Positions 54,191 to 64,000 of a stretch of 64,000 bases of DNA are shown here, in pieces. How positions within the stretch are numbered: position 1 is the first letter of the stretch; each line of letters starts with the position of its first letter. Both the position numbers and the translations under genes were made by a program. Under the pieces are notes generated by a model, which saw only the letters and a program-made list of their open reading frames with translations, had not been told where the DNA came from and ran no database searches. The stretch is from Aselliscus stoliczkanus (lineage: Eukaryota; Chordata; Mammalia; Chiroptera; Hipposideridae), in contig CM066737.1 in NCBI GenBank assembly GCA_033961575.1, forward strand, positions 98,856,709 to 98,920,708, given 5' to 3'.

Positions 54191-54213
54191 CACTTTTAAA
54201 TTAACCTCCAAAA

Positions 54214-54320
54214 GGGCCGGCCGAGTGGCATGGTGGTTAAGCGCTGGCTTGGGAAGCCAGCGGCCCTGATTCGGGTCCCACATATGAGGGCCAGTGACAC
54301 TGCCCTCAAAAAAATAATTA
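54214..54320 (+). mobile_element. Short-form tRNA-derived SINE
   Basis: GGGCCGGCCGAGTGGCATGG head, B-box region GATTCGGGTCCC, hairpin and A tail. Target duplication with one mismatch (ATTAACCTCCAAAA / ATTAAACTCCAAAA) at 54200-54213 and 54321-54334. Confidence 0.92.
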
Positions 54321-54334
54321 ATTAAACTCCAAAA

Positions 54335-55250
54335 GCTTAATTTAATTCCATGAATTGGATGCAAATATTAAACTGTAATTAGAATGAACTCATTTTTTGC
54401 TTGAAGCATCTGATGACCCTAACATAAAATGTATCATTTAACTCCTCATCTTCTGTTGGAGCCAACACATTTAACAGCCATTGCTTCACCTTTCGTTAAG
54501 TGCACAAGAAAACTTGGAATGAGGTTCAGTTGTTTGATCTAAATGAAAATAAGTGCTGTACAAAGTGACATGTAAATGGCCTTAAATGGAAACAAGAAGG
54601 ACCCCTGCCCTGGGCTCTAAACTTTAGGGGCCTTGCATGTCACAAACACACACAAAAAGATACATTTAAAAACTCATGGACAAGTCTGTCCCTCAAAATC
54701 CAGAACTCGGCGCTCATAAACTATGAACCAGAGCTCTGAACATTCGCTTTCAAGACTAATACCTTTCAAAGCTCAGGAATCTCTTTTCCACAACTCATTC
54801 CCAGTGTTCTAGAAGCAAAAAGCAACTACATCCATGTGTACAGCATAGTGGCTAAACATTTTTATAATTTACGAAGTGATCCCCACTATAAGTCTAGTAC
54901 CCACCTGGCACTATACATGAAAAAACAAAACAACAACAAAAAAGCAACTACATCCAAATGCTGTTGCTGAAATCAGAAACAGTTACAGAGTGCAAGGAGG
55001 AGCTCTGCGGAAGAGGGACTTATGTAAGAAAAAGGCAAATTAATTAACTTGTCAAATGTTTCCCTGCACATAGTAAGAATGCAGCAGACTATGCATAACC
55101 AAGTATTCTTTCCAGTTAGTACTGAGCATCCATTGCTTTGCTTTTCCTTTTATTCCACTTCTTGTTTCCAAAGGTACTAATGATTTCGTATGTATTTGTA
55201 ATGTTTTCCAGTATTAAGCAAATCACAGTATTCTTAAATTGGTGTGTGTG
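54335..55250. other. Mostly unassigned; L1 scrap at 54838-54920
   Basis: AGCATAGTGGCTAAACATTT and AAGTCTAGTACCCACCTGGC repeat the wording of the L1 piece at 53995. The rest is single-copy-looking. Confidence 0.4.
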
Positions 55251-55312
55251 TACATATATCTGTATCTATCTATCTATCTATCTATCTGTCTATCTATCTA
55301 TATATATATATT
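55251..55312. repeat. (TATC)n then (TA)n microsatellite
   Basis: About nine TATC units with two variants, followed by a TA run. Confidence 0.93.
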
Positions 55313-55435
55313 TAGTTTTAAATATTTATGGGTAAGTATATATAAGTCTAGCTATAACATGGATGAAGCATGCTACAGATTCTTGAATTTGGCAACTAGG
55401 TAGAAAACCCTAGGATTGTGAATAGTTCTATTTTT

Positions 55436-55502
55436 TTTTTTTGAGGGCAGTGTCACTGGCTCTTACATGTGGGACCCGAACCGGGGCCGTTGGCTTCCCA
55501 AA
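55436..55502 (-). mobile_element. 5'-truncated short SINE
   Basis: Only the 3' part is present: T run, GAGGGCAGTGTCACTGGCTC, reverse B box GGGACCCGAACC and GGCTTCCCA. It stops at the anticodon arm, without the A box. A 17-bp target duplication (TGAATAGTTCTATTTTT) at 55419-55435 and 55503-55519 shows it was inserted already truncated. Confidence 0.92.
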
Positions 55503-55519
55503 TGAATAGTTCTATTTTT

Positions 55520-57227
55520 AAAAAATTCCTTAATACAGTAAGATTTGAATTTCCATTTCAGACTTAAATTAAAATGTTCATCTTTAATTTTGATAATAAA
55601 TTTGATGATATTCATTAGTGGTCACTTGTATTTCCCTTTTAATTTTAATTGATCATTTTTAATATTTTAGAAGAAAAATATCATTTGGAAAACATTAAAA
55701 ACGATTTCATTTTGTATATTTTAAATTCACTTTAATTTATACAGTTGGGTGAACATATATTAAAGTTTTATACATTTTTAATATAATTAGATTTTATTTT
55801 TTAGTCCTTTCGATCTTTGCTGTCAATAGAAAAACTATATGAAGATCTCAAATATAAAAATATAATTTGTGATTTTTCTGAAATGAAGAAAAAAATAATT
55901 TTATGGAATAAATATAAAATAATTCATGAATTGCATATTATTTTATTTGTATTGCTCTTCTAAACTATGCCAGCCCATCAAGACAACATTCAGACATGTT
56001 CAATATTTAAGTTCAGTCAACTTTGAGTTTTTGCCAACCCCACATAAAAACTATAGCTTTACACATTTTTTGTCATAATGAAGGTATTTTGTCAAGGTAG
56101 AAGCATAGAACATATTTTATTTAACAGTTTACTAGCTTGATTTATAACTTGTAAATATTTAAACCTAATGGAATGTGGGCCTTCATTTGTCCTCTTGCCC
56201 GAGGCCCACAAATGTCAGGAGCAGCCAGAGCACACCATCTGCAGCTGCATGTGGTAAATCACTGTCTCCAGGCAGTCTCCTCACAGTGACAATTACCTTT
56301 TGAAGCAGATGATAGTGCTTCTTCCACAGCTTTGGGTCTTATGTTTTCCACGTGGTGAAATGACATCTCTTCAGCCTCCATGACAGGTGATAAATGTGCA
56401 CAAATACTTTGTGTAGGTTATACATTCAACATCAGCATTCTTAAGAGGTGCAAATTCAATATTCAGTTGTTCATTTAACATTTCCTTAAGCTCCTTGATG
56501 TCAAAAAGTTTATTCCAAAAACAAAAAAATAAGAATTAGCAAATAATACAATAAATGAGGAAATAAATGTAGGCTTGCATTGTACAATGGACAACCAAAC
56601 CCCTGTAGCAAAAGCATTGGAACTACTCTTTCTACATTCCACAGCAGCACTGCTCAGCTTCTATTTCCTGCGCATACTTCGCATACATCTAACCTATGAT
56701 GTCCCACATTTCCCACTGACACTGCCAAGAGGTGGCCTCTCATCATGAGTCACAGCAACTGGCTGGCGCACAAAGAGGCTGGCAGGGACAGTAGCTCAAG
56801 TATTTCTCCTGCCACCACCTGAGACCAGAAGGGCTTCAAGTCCCCAAGCTGCTAATGTCTCAACCTGCTTGGCTTTACCAGAGAGCAGCCTTCATGCTCC
56901 CCTTTATCGAAAGCCAGGTGTTTGCTACCTTGCATCCGGAAATTGGTCTCATTCCAGATTTAACAGCACAATTAAATGAGACCTCTGCTCATTAATGTGT
57001 ATCTCGCTACTAGACAAGACCATGATAGAAGCTGTAAGTACAAAATGGAAGTCTACCAATCTCACCCAGACTTATTTTAATGCTTTGTAATTAGAATGCT
57101 TCATTTAAAAATGAAAACCCAGGAGAGATGCTCAACTAGGCAGAATCCCTGGACAACATGTGTAAATTGAGTGTCTCAAGCCACCTGATACTTAGGGTCT
57201 CTCTAAATATCCACCTCTGATTGATTG
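55520..57227. other. AT-rich block then unassigned sequence
   Basis: From about 55520 to 56160 the sequence is strongly AT-rich with no recognisable repeat. From 56160 composition returns to normal. A 9-bp inverted repeat (TGTGGGCCT / AGGCCCACA) brackets 56175-56212. Confidence 0.4.
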
Positions 57228-57735
57228 CCCAGGATGCAGCCAGGGTGATCTTTCTAAAGCATAGCCCTGATCAGGTCAGTCCTCTGTTTGCAGCTCTTCA
57301 ATTGCTCTCCACTATCCTGGTTAAAATCCAACCCCCCTCATGAAACAGATTATTTGGACTCTGCCCCACCTCAGCTTTGACCACTTCCCCCTCCATCCCT
57401 CTACTGGACCTGAACTGAGTCTCACCTGATTTTCCCTCTTAGAATGTCCCTCCTCCCCCATGACCTTTCTTTGGCTGACTGACAACTATCCATCCATCCA
57501 TCAAGATGCATTTTAGCCATCTTCTTTTCTGGTAAGGTTTCCTCACTTCTCTCTTCCAGTCAAGCCCTCCATCCCTATGCCCCCGTAATGCACTTTGCAC
57601 ATTTCTGACATGAGGTTTTTATCATGAACTGCCATCTTTCTATTTATCTGTCCCTTCCACCTTATCTGTGAGCCCTTTGAAGACAGAGACCTTGTCATCT
57701 CTATATCCTCAGCATTTACACATTACACTGGTCTA
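57228..57735 (+). mobile_element. L2 3' part
   Basis: GGTGATCTTTCTAAAGCATA, GATCAGGTCAGTCCTCTG, TGCTCTCCACTATCCTGGTT, AAAATCCAACCCC, GCCCTTTGAAGACAGAGACC and ATATCCTCAGCATTTACACA make an unusually long and recognisable sense L2 copy covering the end of its ORF and the 3' UTR. Confidence 0.9.
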
Positions 57736-58085
57736 GATGGAGTTGGACACAATTTGAAAATAAATATTTACAGCCAAAATATGGAGAAATGTTAATGCCT
57801 CATGGATGAAATTATGCTTTGCCTTATGGCTGACAAAGATAACTGGAAAGATTTTTAGCAGAAGCCATGTTGACAGTATTATTTCAGGAGACTCAGTCTG
57901 GAGGTGTATAGAGGATGAAATGAATTTCTGCTCTCTCAAATGCTCCCCATTAATAATTTTCCCAGTAAACACCCTTGCATTCCCTCTCCACCCACTCCAT
58001 CCGAGCCTATGAAAGTAGCTAACACATAAGAATATGGAAGACAATTCTAAGTCAACATTTTTCATTTTTTATATGTAAATATTAA
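57736..58085. other. No recognisable feature
   Basis: A 110-codon minus frame (57733-58065) has no recognisable family. Confidence 0.4.
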
Positions 58086-58089
58086 TATC

Positions 58090-58535
58090 TTTACTATGTA
58101 AACAGGGAACTCTTGTAAATAAACATGAAAAATGTTCAATTGGACAACAGGGAAAGGATATAAATAGGAATGTCACAAAAGACAAACTGGACCAACTAAC
58201 CAAAGAGACTACAAACTAAATAATGAGATGCCAATTCTGCCTATCAAATTGTCAGAAATTATAAAATGCATCACAGTCAGTGTTGGCAAGGCTTTACAAA
58301 AATGGCATTCATATATTAGACGTAGGAGTGAAAACAGCACAGGGTTTCTGGAAAGGAAGCAGTTCAGAGATGAAGTTAAAGGTATATTCTACTAAACATT
58401 CAGAACATTTACAATCACTCAGAAATTTGGAAAAAAACTGAATGGTTAGAATATTAAACAGTTAAATTATATAATTTAATGATTCTATTTTACACAGTTA
58501 TTTAAAATCATATTATACAAGAATATTAGAGACTT
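58090..58535 (+). mobile_element. L1 3'-end fragment, old
   Basis: GGGAAAGGATATAAATAGGA, AATAATGAGATGCCAATTCT, CAGTCAGTGTTGGCAAGGCT and GCAGTTCAGAGATGAAGTTA follow the L1 late ORF2/3' UTR order. Confidence 0.8.
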
Positions 58536-59857
58536 AGAGCATTTTATATTCATATTATAATGTTTCATTTAAAAAACAGGATACGGACATATACATACAT
58601 ACTACAGTCACACTGAATGCATGTTCTGGCTGAATGTCAAATGGCTGAGTGTTATTGATATTTAGCTGAAATTCAATTTCACCATCATAGAATGAACTTC
58701 TGAAATACAAGAATAAATGAGGACTTTAATCCAAAAATTAATTCTAATTACCTTTTTATTATAAACAAATTTTAGTACTCAAAATTTTAAAGCTACCATT
58801 AGAATATGGGAACAACAATTTGGGGTATTCAATAAATGTTCACTTTCAGTTGAGGCTGGTAGAAGAGTGAGATATTTTCAGGTAACTCATTTTTTTTCTA
58901 GTACAATTTCCTTTTATCTTCATGCTCTTTATATTTTTCAATATGTAGGGACTGAAGATGATATCTCATGAATGTCATTTTATGTGATTTTGGAGTTTCT
59001 ATTATTCATAAGTGCATTTCTATCAGAAGACCGAAATAAAAAATCCTAACTGCAAGGCAATTATCCTAGTAGGCATTGTTTGATTGCAGTGAACTGGAAG
59101 CCATTCACATCCGAATGAGTAAGGGGAAGTGGTGACTGTAAGGATACAACAGGCAAGCCCACAGGCAGACATCCAAGGAGGAAATTTAGTCTTGTCAGGT
59201 CATGAGGAGGCAGCAACTGGCATGTCAGAGACAGAACTAATTCTGGGGCCTCTCATGGGCCCCGAAGTTCTCTCTGCAAGTCTGGTTCATTTTCCAGCTT
59301 CTCTCAGCCACCACTTTTGAGAACCAGCTCTATTTCACTTTTTAATTCAATTGTCCACCACAGATAATTGGACCCTTCTGTCTCAGTTCTCAAGACAGAT
59401 GATCTGATTAGGCCAGCACCACTCATAATTGGTTACCCCAGATCAGGTGTCCACTCCCAGCCTAATCAGCTGAGGCCAAAGGTTACACAATACAAACATG
59501 GCTGCCTGGGCCTTCCCCTTCTGCAAGGGCAATTTCAAAGAAGGGTGAGTTCAGTTGGCATCCTAAAATTGGTCTGATATACATGCGTAAATAAATACAG
59601 TATGAAAGGCCAAAACTGTGAGCCCTGTTTTCTTTGGATAACTTTTCAACAGGTGACTAAGTCCTAGAGGCTTGGAAAAAGACTAACATTTGTACAGCAC
59701 CTCTTAGAAGTCAAGGAAATTGGGGCAATAATGAGCAGCTCTTATCATAATTACTCACCTTGCCTGACCTATAAAGCAGCTCGAAGGGAGAGTATTGAAG
59801 GGTGTAGAAAAAAAGAGAAAGTGGATTATAAACAGAGATGAATAGAAAGTTAAGGGG
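58536..59857. other. No recognisable feature
   Basis: About 1.3 kb, unassigned. Confidence 0.4.
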
Positions 59858-59945
59858 AAAGGAATGACTATTTATTGAACACCTATTACATGCCAGACAA
59901 TATGCTGGGCACTTACCACAGGTTTTCTGGTGTGTTCATTTAACA
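59858..59945 (-). mobile_element. MIR-like fragment, antisense
   Basis: TATTTATTGAACACCTATTA, CATGCCAGACAATATGCTGG and GCACTTACCACAGG fit antisense MIR. Confidence 0.7.
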
Positions 59946-60157
59946 AGAAGAGGAGAGAAGGGAAAACCTAGGAAAGAATAAGAAAGTTTGTATCAATTCA
60001 CTCTGCCCACTAATGGTGAATGCTGCTGCCTGTTTTCCCATAGTGTGGATTTATTTTAAGAGAACTCACTATTTTTATATTATCTATAGAGCAAATCCCA
60101 GTTATCAGAAAAACCTTAGGTGATGAGCAAGTTCTTCCTGTTTTACTCACAAAACAT

Positions 60158-60345
60158 TTTTTTAAATGTAATCAATTCACATAGATGAATCTCAAGCATT
60201 ATGCCAAGCGAAAGAAGCCAGACTTGAAGGGTTACATACTGTCGTTACACAACTGTGTATGCTTCTCAAAATTCAGAGAACTAACTATACACTAAAAAGG
60301 ATGAATTAAAGCATATGTAAATTAGCCTCAATAAACCTCTCTAAA
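60158..60345 (+). mobile_element. L1 3'-end fragment
   Basis: ATGAATCTCAAGCATTATGC, CAAGCGAAAGAAGCCAGACT and GAACTAACTATACACTAAAA are the L1 3' end. Confidence 0.75.
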
Positions 60346-61076
60346 ACTTTTCATCAATTCAGACAGAAATATTTTGAAATCGTATTACCTACTATCTTGC
60401 ATTTTTAACCTCTAAACATAATCTGACCTTTATTGATTTGGGACTTGAAAAGAATTACAAATTCTAACAATTTTTCTCTTCCTTATGAAATTGATGCCCT
60501 CAGAATCTATTTTCCCCGACCCTAAATGGTCCCAGATTGCTTGCTTTTTCATTCCTTGTGACTGTCTTATAATTTGTCTTTCTCCCCACTTCCTAAATGA
60601 TATCAGCAGTGACACGCCTGCAGCCCTCACCCTATGAATCTACTTTCCCAAAACAACACTTCTAATTTGCTACTTCTAATCTCTTGTGAACCATGGTGGG
60701 GGGGTGGGAGTAATAGGAATGAGGGCAGATAATCCTGTGGATAAGAGTTGGGTGTTAAATACAAATAAGCTCTGAATAAGGATCTGGAAAAATTTCCTAT
60801 AAGTTTAGCCACTCAGTGGCCTGTTTTACTTATTTATTAGCTCTCAACCAAGTTCCTGAAAGGTCAGGTTGCCACATCGCTGCATTCATTTGAGGTGAAG
60901 TGTTATCATAGTGTTTTATTCATACACACACTCATGCATACATATTTACACACAACAAACTACTTAAGCAGCAAGGAGAAAGGAAGGTGCCAAAAGAAAC
61001 ATTCCATTCTGTATAATTCAGAACAGGTACAACATAGAATACTACAGAGTTAAATAGTCAAAATTAAGGGGAATAC
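60346..61076. other. No recognisable feature
   Basis: Unassigned. A G-rich run (GGTGGGGGGGTGGGAG) lies at 60694-60709. Confidence 0.4.
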
Positions 61077-61108
61077 ATACGCACACACACACACACAAGC
61101 ACGCACAC
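61077..61108. repeat. (CA)n microsatellite
   Basis: CA repeat with CG interruptions, directly left of a DNA transposon. Confidence 0.85.
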
Positions 61109-61109
61109 A

Positions 61110-61343
61110 TGGATGCCAAAAAAAATGTATCCAAGTGGACACTTTGGTCAACGTTGCTCAAGCAGTAGTTCGCCGTCATCAGAAGTGTCTGGATGCTGAT
61201 GAGAACCACTTTGAGCCCCTCTTGTCATTGCAGAAGTCACACGTGACTTGTATTCATCTTTTGTTATTGGTATATATTGAGTATTACAATTTTAATACAC
61301 TTTTCCTTTCTTAAAATGTGTATATACTTTTTGGCACCCTCTG
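61110..61343 (+). mobile_element. Second mariner-type family, miniature with transposase scrap
   Basis: Inverted ends GGATGCCAAAAAAAATGTAT and, in reverse, GGGTGCCAAAAAGTATATAC. Length about 234 bp. Inside, codons from about 61148 read VNVAQAVVRRHQKCLDADEN, continuing HFEPLL, the C-terminal wording of a mariner-type transposase. It is therefore an internally deleted copy of an autonomous element. Related copy at 39863. Confidence 0.82.
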
Positions 61344-61904
61344 TATATATGTGTATATAGTTTTTAATTAGAAAGGATTTGGTTCATTGCCCATAGGATA
61401 AGGTCATATTTTGAATGAACCAATTGATAATGCCAGGAAAGCATTTTAAAGAAGCACAAACATTAAAAGACTGTTTTCTCTCTTTCTCAAACAGGGCATT
61501 TGATTAACCTTTTACCTAAGATAAAAAAATCAATTACATGAATATCCTGCTACATGTGTCTCTACTCTACCATTTAAAATCTTTATAAAAATAAGTGATT
61601 TCTACACTCAGAAGTCTAGATAGAATTTTGTTAATGCATTCTCAGAGGACATAGTGCAATATTTAAAGCAACAGGAACTAGTAATGAAGCTTTGGAATTC
61701 TGGTGGAATAAAATGGCATACTGACTAGAATATAGAGTTTCAAATCTTGGCTTCTCTTCCCTCTGCTAACATCTCCACGATTGAGTTTGTACATGACTTT
61801 AGTCACATTAGTCAGACATCCTCATTTTGCATCTCTATCTGTTCTGTAATTGCTACCATTTTCAGAATAGCCTTGTAAAAACGAAGGCATTCATTTCAGA
61901 TTTA
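61344..61904. other. No recognisable feature
   Basis: AT-rich, unassigned. Confidence 0.35.
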
Positions 61905-62065
61905 CATTCTTTTAATATTTTTGAACTTCCATTTTGTGTCAGGCACTGTGCAAGTGCTTTTAATCCTCAAAAGGATAAATACTAACATTATATCCATTTT
62001 GTAGCTGAGCAAGCTAAGGCTCAACGAGGGGTCAGTAGATTTCCCACAGACGAGAAGCTGGTAAA
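61905..62065 (-). mobile_element. MIR-like fragment, antisense
   Basis: TGTGTCAGGCACTGTGCAAG, TGCTTTTAATCCTC, CCATTTTGTAGCTGAGCAAG and CTAAGGCTCAACGAGGGGTC are antisense MIR. Confidence 0.8.
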
Positions 62066-64000
62066 TTGGAAGCTGAAAACTGAAGCTAGGGCACTGCACC
62101 CATGTCCTGGAGCTCACTGGCATTGCTTTTACTAAATAAGGGGGAGAGGCCTCCTTTAAATTATTGTAGCCGAGATTCTCTACTAAGTCTTTATTTTTGG
62201 CTATTTTTAAGTTAATTCCAACTCTTGTGCCTCTGTTCATCTGAATTATTATTCTTTCATCATTTTCTTTTGGCCAACAAAGCATTTTAGTAAACATGAG
62301 CCATGATCTGCTACACCCAAGGATTTTTAATTATCTCTCTATTGTACCAAGTTCTTCAGAATCTTCCTTTCGTTGTGACAATGTCAGTTTGATCCTTTCC
62401 AAGTATAAACATGGCCATCTCAAGACTGAACTTTATAACACTCACCAGAAGAAAATTGACTGAGTTTTCATTTTCTGAAATACTGAGTAATCCTCCCTTC
62501 CCCCATCAGTTCATATGATCATCAAATCTTAATACGAAAAAAAATGGGCTCTTTTAGCAGTCATGTGATTAAAAGAACCAAAGTAATAGCAACATCTAAT
62601 ACAATCCTTTTGCTTCACCTTTTATGCTTTTATATAATTTTTAAAGTGTGTATTCACCGACGCTATGTCTGTCTTTCCAAGTGGCTCTCTATAGAAAAAC
62701 AGAGCTTTGAGGAAACTTTACTAGGAAAGAAATCAAGGCCCAAAAAGCTGTCTTTAGCCTCACAAGTTGATGTGAGAGCCAATCCTGAAGTTCACTCCAG
62801 TCCTTTCTCCTGCTCCATGCCACCTTGGGTTTGCTTCGCTCCCACTGATTTTCCCCTGATATCTGGCTTTCTTCAGTCTCCTGTCAAACTGCTCACATAG
62901 AAAGCTGTGTTTGCCATTTCGCTAGCAAAAACAGCTTCCAAAGTTCTAATGGGTACCGATTTGCCTTTCTTGATGATACTGAAGCACTGCCCTGCTGGTG
63001 TTAACTTTCCGGATCATCAGATAACAAATTGAGTCACCTCTGTGTTCCCTGTGGCTGGGACATCCAGTTGCTGACTAATGAGAAATACAATGAAGGGCAG
63101 GGAAGTACTTCTGGGGCAACAAGTCAGAGGAACAGACATTGATTCCTTGATACAATGCTGCTTGTACCTATCAGGTCAAGACCACCCACCCCATGGCAAA
63201 AATCTTTCCAGGAAAAGAGAAAGGAGAATTTCTTATAGCTCTTATTAGTTTTGTTTGAACTTATGTTTCTTTTCAAAACTATAAACTACAATGAAAGAAG
63301 AAATGAGAGCAAGGAGAGAAGAGTGATTACCCTCGAGTACAAGGGGAAGTTAAAAGCAAAACATCAAGTCCAAATTTTTGACACTCCCCAATAAAGAGTT
63401 GGCTCTCTTCCTCTACATAAGCAAGCAGGCTGCTCCGAGTAGTTGGCCACCTGTGAAATATTGCCCCATGCTGGGTTTTCATCAGGAAAAACAAACACAA
63501 GCCAAGTTTTCTCATGTGGAAAATGCAAAACACAACCTGTACCTCACAGTGCTGTGATGATTGTGTGAGATAACAAATGTGAGTGCACTCCAGTACAAGC
63601 CTGACTCGCAGACCAGACCGTGCTTCTTGAATGTTAGAGCATGTGGTGGGCACAGAGCTGCGCCGTCCAAAGCCCCTGCAGTAAAGGGCTGGGTGTCTCC
63701 GCTGCTGGGAGTGCTGTGGGCCCCTGCAGAGACCATCCCAGCTGCAGAGAGCCTCCTTGGCCGAGGCCCACCCTGTCCAGAGCAGCACGTACCCTGGAAG
63801 GGCAGGGGTATAAAGGTCTGACCATTTGGGCCCAACACAGGGCAACTTCGATGGGCCGTTTTAGTCACACAGCTCCCTGTGGGGTTGGTCTAAGCTCTGG
63901 CTGGGCCCGCTTCGCAGGTCAGCTTTTCTCTCTGTCCACTCCCACTTCCTTCCCCTCCCGTCCACAGGTGTTAACTCCAAGGGCACACTTAATAAACATC
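62066..64000. other. Mostly unassigned; GC-richer from 63600
   Basis: About 1.9 kb. A possible MIR scrap lies at 63530-63590 (TCACAGTGCTGTGATGATTG). Overlapping frames of 172, 118 and 86 codons occupy 63327-63868 on both strands; they reflect raised GC content and have no family resemblance. The region runs to the window edge, so an exon extending beyond cannot be excluded. Confidence 0.4.

Noticed and set aside
3917..55502. True tRNA genes at the tRNA-like heads
   Set aside because: All are followed by SINE bodies or A tails and flanked by target duplications, and the anticodon arms do not give a clean functional tRNA.
56175..56212. 9-bp inverted repeat as a microRNA hairpin
   Set aside because: The stem is too short for a precursor and has no extension beyond the nine pairs.
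63327..63868. Overlapping open frames of 172, 118 and 86 codons near the window end as a possible gene
   Set aside because: They overlap on both strands, show no domain or signal motif, and fit raised GC content. No splice-supported structure can be argued.
1..64000. An undescribed multi-gene system
   Set aside because: No cellular coding gene can be supported anywhere in the window; the structure seen is explained by transposable elements and simple repeats.

Overview
This window looks like ordinary intergenic or intronic DNA from a placental mammal. It is most likely a bat, and my tentative guess is the horseshoe / leaf-nosed bat group. The age profile is mammalian: diverged MIR, L2, L1, MER5A/MER20-type hAT elements, a Tigger element and MaLR-type LTRs. 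On top of these lie many copies of one lineage-specific tRNA-derived SINE, and three copies of a mariner with TIRs beginning near GAGGTCTGACAATTAAG. The bat assignment rests on remembered resemblance (the 3' end of the long SINE recalls Rhin-1; one L1 3' tail resembles bat/carnivore L1), so it is inference.

I find no supportable cellular protein-coding gene, tRNA, rRNA or CRISPR array. Open frames of 60-170 codons occur throughout but lie in repeats or lack recognisable protein features. The only recognisable protein-coding relics are transposase pseudogenes: three from one mariner family (around 2.4-3.3, 12.5-13.8 and 21.9-22.5 kb), one Tigger N-terminus (9.6 kb) and a short stretch of a second mariner family (61.1 kb).

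Layout. 0-15 kb: MER5A, a MaLR LTR, mariner copy 1 (internally deleted), two SINE types, a CTCF-like motif at 6.44 kb, L1 tails, a Tigger element, full-length but broken mariner copy 2, and an LTR split by a long SINE. 15-27 kb: MaLR LTRs, MIRs, and an L1 tail split by mariner copy 3. 27-38 kb: ancient repeats, MIR/MER5A clusters, an ACGC microsatellite, a 50-bp inverted repeat pair, a 200-bp purine tract and a G-quadruplex motif. 38-50 kb: two long SINEs, short SINEs, MaLR LTRs, MER20. 50-64 kb: antisense L1 ORF2, several short SINEs, an AT-rich block, L2, L1 tails and a mariner miniature.

The best material is about transposon history. First, one SINE family occurs as a ~100-bp short form and a ~450-bp long form; the long form carries four 20-bp tandem units in every copy. 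Second, two mariner copies share the same premature stop, suggesting mobilisation in trans from a dead lineage. Third, several nested insertions have clear target-site duplications. I see no evidence for an undescribed gene system here.
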